Positions 25,664 through 33,837 of a stretch of 64,000 bases of DNA are shown piece after piece (the stretch's first letter is position 1; each line of letters begins with the position of its first letter). Origin of the DNA: Allomesorhizobium sp043769475 (lineage in GTDB: Bacteria; Pseudomonadota; Alphaproteobacteria; Rhizobiales; Rhizobiaceae); NCBI RefSeq assembly GCF_043769475.1, contig NZ_CP171729.1:2480001-2544000 (forward strand), written 5' to 3'. The notes beneath the pieces were generated by a model. The model was not told the origin of the DNA and searched no databases. It saw only the letters and a list, made by a program, of their open reading frames with translations. Both the position numbers and the translations under genes were made by a program.

Positions 25664-27763
25664 ATGAACCCGCCGCCCAACATAACCGACCCACTGGTCC
25701 TGTTCATGCCATCCGGCAAGCGCGGGCGGTTTCCGGTCGGCACGCCTGTCCTCGATGCGGCGCGCTCGCTCGGCGTTTATGTCGAGAGCGTGTGCGGCGG
25801 GCGGGCGACGTGCGGGCGCTGTCAGGTCGAGGTGCAGGAAGGCAATTTCGCCAAGCACAAGATCGTCTCGTCCAACGATCACATCTCGCCGAAAGGCGCC
25901 AAGGAAGAGCGCTACGAGCGCGTTCGCGGCCTGGCCGATGGCCGCCGCCTTTCCTGCTCTTCCATGGTTCTTGGCGATCTGGTGATCGATGTCCCGCAGG
26001 ACACCGTCATCAACGCGCAGACCATCCGCAAGGCCGCGACCGATCGTGTCATCGAGCGCAATGCCGCGGTGCAGCTCTGCTATGTCGAGGTCGACGAGCC
26101 CGATATGCACAAGCCGCTTGGCGACCTCGATCGCCTGAAGGCGGCGTTGGAGAAAGACTGGGGCTGGAAGGACCTGCTGGTCTCGCCGCACCTGATCCGG
26201 CGGATCCAGAAAATCCTGCGAACCAAACTGCCGGACCAGCCTGAGCTGAGCGAAGGCAAATGGGGCGTCACGGCGGTCGTCCACCGCGACATGGATTCGT
26301 CACGGCCCTTCATCATCGACCTGTTCCCGGGGTTGAAGAACGAAGCCTACGGCATTGCCTGCGACATCGGCTCGACGACGATCGCCATGCACCTGGTCTC
26401 GCTTCTGTCGGGCCGCATCGCCGCTTCCTCCGGCGCATCGAACCCGCAGATCCGCTTCGGCGAGGATCTGATGAGCCGCGTTTCCTATGTGATGATGAAC
26501 CCGGACGGCCGCGAGGCGATGACGCAGGCGGTGCGCGAGGCGGTCAACGGGCTGATCGGCAAGGTCTGCCAAGAAGGCAATGTCGACCGCCACGACATTT
26601 TCGACTGCGTCTTCGTCGGCAACCCGATCATGCACCATCTGTTCCTCGGCATCGATCCGACCGAACTCGGGCAAGCCCCCTTCGCGCTGGCGGTTTCCGG
26701 CGCGCTGCAATACTGGGCACACGAGATCGACATCGACGTGAACCGGGGTGCGCGGCTTTATCTGCTGCCCTGCATCGCCGGCCATGTCGGGGCGGACGCC
26801 GCGGGCGCTACGCTGTCGGAAGGCCCCTATCGCCAGGACAATATGATGCTTCTGGTCGATGTCGGCACCAATGCCGAGATCGTGCTCGGCAACCGCGACC
26901 GCGTGGTAGCCGCCTCCTCCCCGACCGGCCCGGCCTTCGAAGGCGCCGAGATATCCTCCGGCCAGCGTGCGGCCCCCGGCGCGATCGAGCGGGTGCGCAT
27001 CGATCCGGAAACGCTGGAGCCCAAATACCGCGTCATCGGCTCGGAACTGTGGTCGGACGAGCCAGCCTTCGAGGAAGCCGTTCAGGCGACAGGCGTCACA
27101 GGCATCTGCGGCTCGGCGATCATCGAAGTGGTCGCGGAAATGTATCTTTCCGGGATAATTTCCGAGGACGGCGTCATCGACGGCGCTATGGCCGGGAAAA
27201 GCCCGCGCATCATCCAGAACGGCCGGACCTTTTCCTATCTGCTGCGCGACGGCGAGCCCCGGCTGACGGTGACCCAGAACGACGTGCGCGCCATCCAGCT
27301 AGCCAAGGCCGCGCTCTATGCCGGCGTCAAGCTTCTGATGGAAAAGCAGGGCGTCGACCATGTCGACACGATCCGCTTTGCAGGCGCCTTCGGCTCCTTC
27401 ATCGATCCGAAATACGCGATGGTGCTGGGGCTGATCCCCGATTGCGACCTGGCCGAGGTCAAGGCTGTCGGCAACGCCGCCGGCACAGGAGCGCTCATGG
27501 CGCTGCTGAACCGCAGCCATCGCCGCGAAATCGAACAGGCGGTGAACCGGATCGAAAAGATCGAGACTGCGCTCGAGCCGAATTTCCAGCAGATCTTCAT
27601 CAACGCGATGGCGCTGCCCAACAAGATCGATCCGTTCCCGAAGCTTGCGAGCCAGGTGAAGCTGCCGCCGAGAAAAACCGTCAGCGAAGACGGCGTCGCC
27701 GGCGACGCGACACCGCGCCGGCGATCGCGCGAGGACCGCGACGCGCGGCGCTCGAGGGGATAG
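25664..27763 (+). CDS. Corrinoid activation/regeneration protein (RACo-type, 2Fe-2S and ASKHA ATPase)
   Basis: A 699-residue protein. Residues 1-110 form a 2Fe-2S ferredoxin-type domain with Cys44, Cys50, Cys53 and Cys98 (VCGGRATCGRC and LSCSS). The rest is a linker followed by an ASKHA-fold ATPase domain (YGIACDIGSTTIAMHLV, MLLVDVGTNAEIVLGN, RFAGAFGSF), the DUF4445 family. These proteins use ATP to reduce inactive Co(II)-corrinoid to Co(I) so that methyl transfer can resume. It is the activase needed by the MttB-type/corrinoid system in this window. The C-terminus is basic and low in complexity, as in the methyltransferase upstream. The ATG has only a weak ribosome binding site (AAAGCAGC). 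Confidence 0.9.
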   Translation: MNPPPNITDPLVLFMPSGKRGRFPVGTPVLDAARSLGVYVESVCGGRATCGRCQVEVQEGNFAKHKIVSSNDHISPKGAKEERYERVRGLADGRRLSCSSMVLGDLVIDVPQDTVINAQTIRKAATDRVIERNAAVQLCYVEVDEPDMHKPLGDLDRLKAALEKDWGWKDLLVSPHLIRRIQKILRTKLPDQPELSEGKWGVTAVVHRDMDSSRPFIIDLFPGLKNEAYGIACDIGSTTIAMHLVSLLSGRIAASSGASNPQIRFGEDLMSRVSYVMMNPDGREAMTQAVREAVNGLIGKVCQEGNVDRHDIFDCVFVGNPIMHHLFLGIDPTELGQAPFALAVSGALQYWAHEIDIDVNRGARLYLLPCIAGHVGADAAGATLSEGPYRQDNMMLLVDVGTNAEIVLGNRDRVVAASSPTGPAFEGAEISSGQRAAPGAIERVRIDPETLEPKYRVIGSELWSDEPAFEEAVQATGVTGICGSAIIEVVAEMYLSGIISEDGVIDGAMAGKSPRIIQNGRTFSYLLRDGEPRLTVTQNDVRAIQLAKAALYAGVKLLMEKQGVDHVDTIRFAGAFGSFIDPKYAMVLGLIPDCDLAEVKAVGNAAGTGALMALLNRSHRREIEQAVNRIEKIETALEPNFQQIFINAMALPNKIDPFPKLASQVKLPPRKTVSEDGVAGDATPRRRSREDRDARRSRG

Positions 27764-27790
27764 CAGGCGTCGGGGGCCGAGAGCCTCGTT

Positions 27791-27815
27791 CAACTCGTTT
27801 GCACATGAATGTGTC
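27791..27815 (+). promoter_or_regulatory. Repeated 25-bp upstream motif of DUF1127 genes, copy 1
   Basis: Starts CAACTCGTTTGCAC and ends GAATGTGTC. It matches 28197-28221 at 20 of 25 bases. Both lie 117-162 bp before a DUF1127 start codon, so they may be promoter or regulator sites. Confidence 0.45.
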
Positions 27816-27976
27816 CCGCCGCGCATACGCGCTGTGCAGCCAGCGTGAAACGGCTCACATTCAAATTTTTCCCAGTCGGCTACCGAGGGACCTGCTTCGC
27901 CCAGCACGCGGAGCAGAGACTGCGGTTTCCCGCGCCCCGGGGGAACCGCGCATCACAAAGCTCATCGGAGGCCAAC

Positions 27977-28162
27977 ATGTCGATACTCGACGAGATCGCC
28001 CGGTTTGGCGAGGCGTTGAAAAAAGCCCGCCGCTACCGACAGACCATCCGTGAAATCAACGCCTTGCCGCCTGAAATCCAGAAGGATATCGGCTGGCCGG
28101 CCAGCCGTGCCGCGCAAAGCGGCAGCCATTTCCGGTCGGCTTTCTGGAAGTCGCTGCGCTGA
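27977..28162 (+). CDS. DUF1127 small protein, copy 1
   Basis: A 61-residue protein: MSILDEIARFGEALKKARRYRQTIREINALPPEIQKDIGWP and a tail HFRSAFWKSLR. The ALPPEIQKDIGW core is the DUF1127 signature. The ATG lies 10 bases after GGAGGCC. It is the first of three paralogues around a LysR gene, and is nearly identical in plan to the copy at 28338. In other Rhizobiales these arginine-rich mini-proteins have been linked with fucose/arabinose transport, phosphate and RNA metabolism; the function here is not determined. Confidence 0.85.
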   Translation: MSILDEIARFGEALKKARRYRQTIREINALPPEIQKDIGWPASRAAQSGSHFRSAFWKSLR

Positions 28163-28196
28163 GAAGCCTGGCGCATCCTGGATCGGCCCGCCGGTG

Positions 28197-28221
28197 CAAC
28201 TCATTTGCATGCGAATGTTTC
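28197..28221 (+). promoter_or_regulatory. Repeated 25-bp upstream motif of DUF1127 genes, copy 2
   Basis: Starts CAACTCATTTGCAT and ends GAATGTTTC. It contains CATTTGCATGCGAATG, a near-palindrome, and matches the copy at 27791-27815. It lies upstream of the second DUF1127 gene. Confidence 0.45.
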
Positions 28222-28337
28222 AGCTTTGAAACCAAAAGGGTTTTCGCTGAAATCGTCCTGAAACATTGCTGGTGCATTTGATCCTCCGCCGTCGCGCGGA
28301 AAAGGTCAGTGGCGGCGGCATTCGAGGGAGATTTGCC

Positions 28338-28523
28338 ATGTCTATATTCGATGAGATCGGACGCTTCGGCGCAGCGCTCAAGAAAGCGCGCCGCAACAGC
28401 CGGGCGATCCGCGAAATGAACGCGCTGCCACCGGAGTTGCAGAAGGATATCGGCTGGCCGGCGGCCCTGGACGCACGAAGCGGCGCACACTTCCGTTCGG
28501 CCTACTGGAAATCGCTGCGCTGA
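28338..28523 (+). CDS. DUF1127 small protein, copy 2
   Basis: A 61-residue paralogue of the 27977 gene: MSIFDEIGRFGAALKKARRNSRAIREMNALPPELQKDIGWPAAL with the same HFRSAYWKSLR end. The ATG follows GAGGGAGA. It is convergent with the LysR gene, from which it is separated by a GC-rich hairpin. The tandem pair, with the 29606 gene, appears to have arisen by duplication together with the upstream 25-bp motif. Function is unknown. Confidence 0.85.
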   Translation: MSIFDEIGRFGAALKKARRNSRAIREMNALPPELQKDIGWPAALDARSGAHFRSAYWKSLR

Positions 28524-28529
28524 GGCTTT

Positions 28530-28563
28530 TCGGGGCGCGCGCCACACAGCGCGCGCGCCCCGA
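28530..28563. terminator. GC-rich hairpin between converging genes
   Basis: Arms TCGGGGCGCGCGC (28530-28542) and GCGCGCGCCCCGA (28551-28563) form a perfect 13-bp stem with an 8-base loop. No U-run follows on either strand, so it may be a weak bidirectional terminator. Confidence 0.45.
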
Positions 28564-28569
28564 GAGCGA

Positions 28570-29469
28570 TCAGAACTTGCCGGTCTCGCGGAACACCTCG
28601 AAGGCGACGCGGATATGGTCGGCGGCGGCCTTTACCGGCGCTGACGCGTCGGGCGAGATGAACATCGCCAGGCTATAGCTGCCGATCTCGGGCAAGCCGT
28701 CCTTCGGTCCGAGTTCGACCATGTCGCAGCCGAGGAAGGACTTCGGCAGCGGCGCGATCGCGAGATCGGCCAGGATGGCGGAGCGCTGGCCGGTCGTGTG
28801 GGCGCTCATATAGGCGACGCGGTAGTTGCGCCCTTCCCGCCCCAGCGCCTCGAGCGCGCCGGCCCGCCAGGCACAGCCCTCTTCCCACATGGAAACGGGC
28901 AGCGGCTCGCGCATGTGGGCGCATCCGCCCTTGGCGCCGGCCCAGACGATCGGCTCGGTCAGCAGCACCTCGGCCCCGGACATCGAGTTCTTGTAGGAAT
29001 TGGTGACCAGCGTGATGTCGAGCGCGCGGTCGTCCATGCGGCGGCGCAAATTGACGCTCTGGTCGATGGTGACGTCGACGGCGATCGAGGGATGGGTCTG
29101 AGCGAAACGCTTCAGCACGTGCGGCAGGACGCGCTCGCCATAGTCGTCCGGCGAGCCCAGCCGCACGACGCCGGTGATGTCGGGCACGATGAATTTGGAG
29201 ACGGCCTCGCGGTTGACTGCAAGCAGCCGCCGCGCATAGCCGAGAAGCATTTCGCCGTCCGTGGTGAGCGCCACCGAACGCGCATCGCGCGAAAACATCG
29301 AGCGGCCGAGAATGTCCTCGAGCTTCTTGATCTGCATGGAGACGGCCGAGGGCGTGCGGAACACCGCATTGGCGGCGGTGGTGAAGCTGCCGGTCTCGGC
29401 GATGGCGACGAATGTGCGCAGCACGTCGAGATCGAGCAGTGGCAGGGGGTGATTGAGCGGGGCGTTCAT
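28570..29469 (-). CDS. LysR-family transcriptional regulator (VtlR/LsrB-like)
   Basis: The 299-residue product has a LysR HTH (LDVLRTFVAIAETGSFTTAANAVFRTPSAVSMQIKKLEDILGRSMF) and a periplasmic-binding-fold effector domain. Cys183 and Cys248 align within one residue of the redox cysteines Cys172 and Cys238 recalled for Sinorhizobium LsrB. In Brucella and rhizobia the VtlR/LsrB gene sits beside DUF1127 mini-genes and controls them and AbcR-type sRNAs; the same setting here supports that identity. ATG 29469 has AAGGGA eleven bases upstream; TTG 29487 is a weaker alternative. It is divergent from the DUF1127 gene at 29606, sharing a 136-bp control region. Confidence 0.8.
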   Translation of the reverse strand: MNAPLNHPLPLLDLDVLRTFVAIAETGSFTTAANAVFRTPSAVSMQIKKLEDILGRSMFSRDARSVALTTDGEMLLGYARRLLAVNREAVSKFIVPDITGVVRLGSPDDYGERVLPHVLKRFAQTHPSIAVDVTIDQSVNLRRRMDDRALDITLVTNSYKNSMSGAEVLLTEPIVWAGAKGGCAHMREPLPVSMWEEGCAWRAGALEALGREGRNYRVAYMSAHTTGQRSAILADLAIAPLPKSFLGCDMVELGPKDGLPEIGSYSLAMFISPDASAPVKAAADHIRVAFEVFRETGKF

Positions 29470-29605
29470 CGCGTCCGGTCCCTTCAAATTTTCTGATCGA
29501 AACCATCATTTCATTTCGTTTGATTGAACATCAGTTCGGGCGGATAGTCAACAGCGTCGAAAGGGTCCTGGACCAAGACCGGGGCCGAAAACCAAGGAGA
29601 CCGAC

Positions 29606-29791
29606 ATGTCCATCCTCTCAACCATCGGCCGCTATGCCGCCGAATACAGCGCCGCCCGCGCCCGCTATCTGACCGAACGGCAGGTTCGCTCCCTGCCTAC
29701 GGAAATCCAGAAGGATATCGGCTGGCCCGACGTCTATGCGACGCCCCACGCGACGCGCCTTCATTCCGGCTCATGGGCCGGAGACAAGTAA
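29606..29791 (+). CDS. DUF1127 small protein, copy 3
   Basis: A 61-residue protein MSILSTIGRYAAEYSAARARYLTERQVRSLPTEIQKDIGWP with a different tail (HSGSWAGDK). It shares the PTEIQKDIGWP signature with the other two copies but diverges elsewhere. Divergent from the LysR gene, as in other rhizobial VtlR loci, and followed by a strong terminator. Its upstream region has ATTTCGTTTGATTGAAC, only loosely similar to the 25-bp motif of the other copies. Confidence 0.85.
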   Translation: MSILSTIGRYAAEYSAARARYLTERQVRSLPTEIQKDIGWPDVYATPHATRLHSGSWAGDK

Positions 29792-29811
29792 ACATGTGCG
29801 AGCAAAACAGA

Positions 29812-29851
29812 ACCCGCCGGAATGCTCAAATGCTTCCGGCGGGTTTTTTCT
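29812..29851 (+). terminator. Rho-independent terminator after DUF1127 copy 3
   Basis: Perfect 12-bp arms AACCCGCCGGAA and TTCCGGCGGGTT separated by 11 bases, followed by more T residues, 20 bp after the stop codon. Confidence 0.9.
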
Positions 29852-30140
29852 TGCCCGGACTTGAGCCGCAAGACGAGCATCCAGCCATGCGCTGCGCGCA
29901 TGACGCATCTGAACCAGCCGCATAGCTGGTTAATTTGTCCACCAAGACATTGTTTTTGCTAAACTTTAAGACGAAAGGCATGCCGCGATGTCGCAATCGA
30001 TGTCGCATTTCATATCAAGCGCTTCGCTTTCGCCGCTTATTTTTACTGCAAATGCCAACTATATCAGCATCGTCAAAACGAGCTGCCCCACTCCATCAAG
30101 CGAAGGCACCCCGTGTAACCAGAATGCATGGAGAAGTGTC

Positions 30141-30278
30141 ATGAAATTCCTGTCCCGCATGTTCGGCAAGCGCCGCGAAATGAACCTGACCACCGCGCTG
30201 GAGCGCCAGCGCCTCGACCGCACGATGCCCGGCCAGTCCGGCGCGGTCGCCGCGGCCCGTCTCGGCTTTGTCGCCTGA
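30141..30278 (+). CDS. Small hypothetical protein
   Basis: A 45-residue basic peptide, MKFLSRMFGKRREMNLTTALERQRLDRTMPG and a short Ala-rich end. GGAGAAG precedes the ATG and a Rho-independent terminator follows 29 bp downstream, so it is a separate transcription unit, probably real. It is not a DUF1127 member by its core motif, although it is similar in size and charge and lies next to that cluster. The 289 bp before it (29852-30140) contain no gene that I can support. Function is unknown. Confidence 0.5.
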   Translation: MKFLSRMFGKRREMNLTTALERQRLDRTMPGQSGAVAAARLGFVA

Positions 30279-30306
30279 CCTGAACACTGCTTCCCGTCGA
30301 ATAGCG

Positions 30307-30349
30307 CCGCCGTCTTGACCCCCGCAGGTCAGGGCGGCGGTTTCGTTTT
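30307..30349 (+). terminator. Rho-independent terminator after the 30141 small gene
   Basis: A 14-bp stem (CCGCCGTCTTGACC with GGTCAGGGCGGCGG, two G-U pairs), a 6-base loop and then TTTCGTTTT. Confidence 0.85.
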
Positions 30350-30525
30350 GGCCGGCCGCAGAGGTCCGCATACATGGCCGAAGCCTAATTAGCCGGATTG
30401 CGACCCAGTGTCGCAAATAAAGTTGCGCTGTGGCTGCCTAGCCGATTGACAGCACTGGCTTTTCCTGATGACGCTAGCCCGATCGCGACATCCTGTTCGC
30501 GCCATCAGGTTTGCGTGAGGGTTCC

Positions 30526-31527
30526 TTGAACGCCGTAAAGCATCCGATCAAGCGATCGCTGGTCTTCTTCCTCGTTCCCGATTTCACCATGATCGCCTTT
30601 GCGACGGCGCTCGATCCGCTGCGGTCGGCCAACCGCATGCTGGGTTACGAGGCCTACCGCTGGCGGCTGGCGAGCTACGACGGCAAGCCGGTGCGCGCCT
30701 CGAATTATGTCGAATGCGCGGTCGACACGTCGCTTGAGGAAGAGCGCAGGAAGATGTCCGGCCCCGACCGGCCGTCGATGGTTGTGGTGTGCAGCGGCCT
30801 CAATGTCGAAAGATACCAGAACCGCTCGGCCTTTGCCTGGCTGCGCGAGGAATACAATCGCGGCGTTGCGATCGGCGGGCTTTGCACCGGTGCGCACATA
30901 TTGGCCGCCGCCGGCCTCCTGTCGAACAAGCGCTGCGCCATCCACTGGGAAAACCTGCCGGGCTTTTCGGAAGCCTTCCCCAAGGCCAATGTCTTTGCCG
31001 ACCTGTTCGAAGTCGACCAGAATATCTACACCTGCGCCGGCGGCACCGCCGCGCTCGACATGATGCTGAAGCTGATCGGCGACGACTTCGACGACAATCT
31101 GGTCAACCGCGTCTGCGAGCAGGTGCTGACCGACCGTGTCCGCAGCCCGACCGACCGCCAGCGGCTGCCGCTCAGGGCGCGTCTCGGCGTGCAGAACTCC
31201 AAGGTGCTGACCATCATCGAACTGATGGAGGCGCACCTGTCGGAGCCGCTGTCGCTGATCGAGATCGCCGACCATGTCGACCTGTCGCGCCGCCAGATCG
31301 AACGCCTGTTCCGCACCGAGATGGGCCGCTCGCCGGCGCGCTACTACCTGGAGATCCGCCTCGACCGCGCGCGGCATCTGCTGGTCCAGTCGTCGCTGCC
31401 GGTGGTGGAGGTGGCGGTGGCCTGCGGCTTCGTCTCGGCGTCGCATTTTTCCAAATGCTACCGCGAGCTTTATGCCCGCTCGCCGCAGCAGGAGCGGATT
31501 GATCGCAAGCAGCTGCTAGCGGCGTAG
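30526..31527 (+). CDS. GlxA-type regulator: GATase1-like domain plus AraC HTH (GbdR/CdhR-like)
   Basis: A 333-residue protein with an N-terminal DJ-1/GATase1-like domain (FFLVPDFTMIAFATALDPLRSANRM, IGGLCTGAHILAAAGLLSNKRCAIHWE, YTCAGGTAALDMML) and a C-terminal AraC/XylS double HTH (SLIEIADHVDLSRRQIERLFRTEMGRSPARYYLEIRLDRARHLL, VEVAVACGFVSASHFSKCYRE). This architecture is shared by GbdR, SouR and CdhR, which activate glycine betaine, sarcosine and carnitine catabolism in Pseudomonas. The genes around it make it a good candidate regulator of the betaine-demethylation genes, though other ligands are possible. The start is TTG 30526 with GAGGG upstream; TTG 30511 is also in frame. Confidence 0.85.
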   Translation: MNAVKHPIKRSLVFFLVPDFTMIAFATALDPLRSANRMLGYEAYRWRLASYDGKPVRASNYVECAVDTSLEEERRKMSGPDRPSMVVVCSGLNVERYQNRSAFAWLREEYNRGVAIGGLCTGAHILAAAGLLSNKRCAIHWENLPGFSEAFPKANVFADLFEVDQNIYTCAGGTAALDMMLKLIGDDFDDNLVNRVCEQVLTDRVRSPTDRQRLPLRARLGVQNSKVLTIIELMEAHLSEPLSLIEIADHVDLSRRQIERLFRTEMGRSPARYYLEIRLDRARHLLVQSSLPVVEVAVACGFVSASHFSKCYRELYARSPQQERIDRKQLLAA

Positions 31528-31640
31528 AGATCAGCACCGCTCCGTTTGCGACAGGGCGATCGCATTTGGAACCTGTTTGCAGGCGAAGCACGGTCGCCGC
31601 GGGTTCTGCATCGCTTTTGACTTCCGACAAGGCGAGGCAT

Positions 31641-31810
31641 GGATTCCCGACACTCTCCGCTTCGCTTCGCTCGCCTCGAGGTCGGGAATGACGGACTTCC
31701 TTTACCGCCTCGGCCAGTCGCCAGCGGTTGAGATTGGCGGAGACGAAAGTGAAATCCGTCATTCCCGACCTCATGAGCGAGCGAAGCGAAGCGGAGAGTG
31801 TCGGGAATCC
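31641..31810. repeat. Inverted pair of about 55-bp repeats beside IS110
   Basis: 31641-31695 (beginning GGATTCCCGACACTC) and 31755-31810 (ending GTGTCGGGAATCC) are near-identical reverse complements with a 59-bp spacer between them. They are short intergenic repeats of the rhizobial kind and not part of the transposase. The whole interval 31528-31987 (460 bp) holds only this repeat pair and the untranslated start of the insertion sequence; I see no gene. Confidence 0.7.
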
Positions 31811-31987
31811 TGTGTGTTTGTTTTGGCGTATGGTGAGCGCGGGAAGGAGGCCGTGGGAATCCTGGTCGTCGGGTTTTGCCCGACAGGCCGCGGCATGGCT
31901 CGGCTCCCCTCCCGCTTCGAAACCATCAACCTGAACAGTTGCACGAGGCTGCTGCACAGACCTCGCACCACAGGAAGAGGCACGGTG

Positions 31988-32917
31988 ATGATACAGCATA
32001 ACTACATCGGTTGCGACATCTGCAAGGACATGCTCGACGTGTTCGATCCGTCCAGCCGCAGCTTCCGGCGGCTCGCCAACCGGGCCGGGCCGATCGAGGC
32101 TTTCGCGGCCGGACTTGCGCCGGGGCGCGATTTCGTCGTCTTCGAGGCGACCGGCGTCCACGACCGGCTGTTGCGCCACGCCCTGGCCGAGGCCGGCATC
32201 GCCAGCACCAGGCGCAACCCCGTCCAGACCCGCCGCTTCGCCGAGGCCGGCGGGCTTCTGGCTAAGACCGACAAGCTCGACGCCCGCATGCTGTCCGACT
32301 ACGGCCGCCGCTTCACCCCGGCGCCCGACCAGCCGCCGTGCCGCCAGCGCGAGCGCATCGCCGCCTTGGCGCGCCGCCGCGACCAGCTCGTCGAGGCCCG
32401 CGCCCGCGAGGCCAGGCATCTCGGCGAAGCCTTCGATCCCGACGTCATCGCCGACATCGAGGCGGCCGTCGCCTGCCTCGCCAAGCGCATCGCGACCATC
32501 GAGGCGGTCATCGCAAGCGCCATCGCCGAAGCCGACGCCGCCACCGCCGCCACGTTCGCCATCCTGCGCTCGGCCCCCGGCGTCGGACCCGTCACCGCGC
32601 TCACCCTCATCGCCCATTTGCCCGAGCTCGGAGGCCGTTCGCCCAAAACCATCGCCAGCCTGGCCGGGCTGGCGCCGCGCAACAACGATTCGGGAACGCG
32701 GCGCGGCCGGCGCCCCATCCGCGGCGGCCGGCCGCGCGTGCGCAAGGCGCTCTATATGGCGGCGCTCGGCGCCATCCGCGCTGCGCCGCGCTTCAAGGCC
32801 TTCTACAGCGCCATCGCCGCCCGCTCCGGCTCCAGGAAACTCGCCGTCATCGCCGCAGCCAGAAAGCTCCTCACCATCCTCAACGCCATGCAACGCGACC
32901 AGAAAGCATATGCCTGA
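31988..32917 (+). CDS. IS110-family transposase
   Basis: A 309-residue transposase with the IS110 DEDD catalytic domain (Asp10 in GCDICKDML, Glu53 in FEATG, Asp95 and Asp98 in KTDKLDAR) and the C-terminal transposase_20 domain (PGVGPVTALTLIAHLPELG, SLAGLAPRNNDSG, GGRPRVRKALYMAAL) with the conserved serine region. The frame is open further upstream, but GTG/ATG at 31985-31990 begins the normal N-terminus MIQHNYIGCD. IS110 elements lack clear terminal repeats, so the element ends cannot be fixed here. The gene is intact. It lies between the GlxA-type regulator and the ABC transporter. Confidence 0.92.
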   Translation: MIQHNYIGCDICKDMLDVFDPSSRSFRRLANRAGPIEAFAAGLAPGRDFVVFEATGVHDRLLRHALAEAGIASTRRNPVQTRRFAEAGGLLAKTDKLDARMLSDYGRRFTPAPDQPPCRQRERIAALARRRDQLVEARAREARHLGEAFDPDVIADIEAAVACLAKRIATIEAVIASAIAEADAATAATFAILRSAPGVGPVTALTLIAHLPELGGRSPKTIASLAGLAPRNNDSGTRRGRRPIRGGRPRVRKALYMAALGAIRAAPRFKAFYSAIAARSGSRKLAVIAAARKLLTILNAMQRDQKAYA

Positions 32918-33051
32918 AACACAGTTGCCATGCCTCAACGCAGAGGCCGCCAGAGTCCTCTCAGGCAAGGACACCCGGCGAACCGTTCGCTCACACCTGA
33001 TCTGCAGCCATATGCGATTACCTGCCGTAAACAGGGCGAGGGAAGATCAGC

Positions 33052-33837
33052 TCAATGTGCTTCCACGCTGCGCATCGCCTCGACGCGGATTTCCTCCGTC
33101 AGCCGCGCCTTCAGCACCGAAAATTCCGGGCTTGTCTTGATCGTGTAGTGGCGCGGATGCGGCAGGTCGACGGCCACGTCGGACTTGATCCTGCCCGGCC
33201 GGGCGCTCATCACCAGAACGCGCGACGCCATGAAGATCGCTTCCTCGATGTCGTGGGTGACAAACACCACGGTTTTGCGCTCGCGCTCCCAGATGCCGAG
33301 CAGGAGTTCCTGCATCAGCCCGCGTGTCTGGTTGTCGAGCGCGCCGAAGGGCTCGTCGAGGAGCAGAATTTCCGGATCGTTGGCCAGCGCGCGGGCGATT
33401 GCCGTGCGCTGCTGCATGCCGCCGGACAATTGCTTCGGCCAATGGTTTTCGAAGCCTTTCAGCCCGACCTTGTCGATGTAGGAGGCGACGATCTCGTCCT
33501 GCTGCCTGCGCGGCAAGCCCTTCTCGCGCAGGCCGAAGGCGATGTTCTGCGCCACCGTCAGCCACGGGAACAACGTATAGGACTGGAAAACCATGCCGCG
33601 GTCGCGGCCGGGCCGCGTCACCACCCGCCCGTCGAGCTTGACCTGGCCTGTGCTCGGCTGGTCGAGACCGGCGACGATCCTGAGCAAGGTCGATTTCCCG
33701 CACCCTGACGGGCCGAGGATGGTGATGAAATCATTGGCGGCGACCCGGAGATTGGCCGGTTCGAGCGCCCGCACCGGCTCCCCGCCGTGCACTCCCGGAA
33801 AGGTCCGGGAGAGGTTTTCAACGACGAGCTTGCTCAT
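33052..33837 (-). CDS. ABC transporter ATP-binding protein (nitrate/sulfonate/taurine type)
   Basis: The 261-residue product has Walker A GPSGCGKST, a Q-loop (VFQSYTLFPWLTV), signature LSGGMQQR, Walker B ILLLDEPFGALD and H-loop THDIEEA. It belongs to the SsuB/TauB/NrtD group. It overlaps the upstream permease by 4 bp (ATGA at 33834-33837), and with the binding protein forms one minus-strand operon. The frame extends upstream, but ATG 33837 begins the normal MSKLVVENLSRTFPG. Substrate cannot be told: taurine, sulfonate, thiamine precursor, or an unrelated amine. Confidence 0.92.
   Translation of the reverse strand: MSKLVVENLSRTFPGVHGGEPVRALEPANLRVAANDFITILGPSGCGKSTLLRIVAGLDQPSTGQVKLDGRVVTRPGRDRGMVFQSYTLFPWLTVAQNIAFGLREKGLPRRQQDEIVASYIDKVGLKGFENHWPKQLSGGMQQRTAIARALANDPEILLLDEPFGALDNQTRGLMQELLLGIWERERKTVVFVTHDIEEAIFMASRVLVMSARPGRIKSDVAVDLPHPRHYTIKTSPEFSVLKARLTEEIRVEAMRSVEAH

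Noticed and set aside
28163..30140. AbcR-type sRNA genes near the LysR gene
   Set aside because: VtlR/LsrB loci often carry AbcR sRNAs nearby, but I saw no promoter-hairpin-U-run unit apart from the terminator belonging to DUF1127 copy 3.
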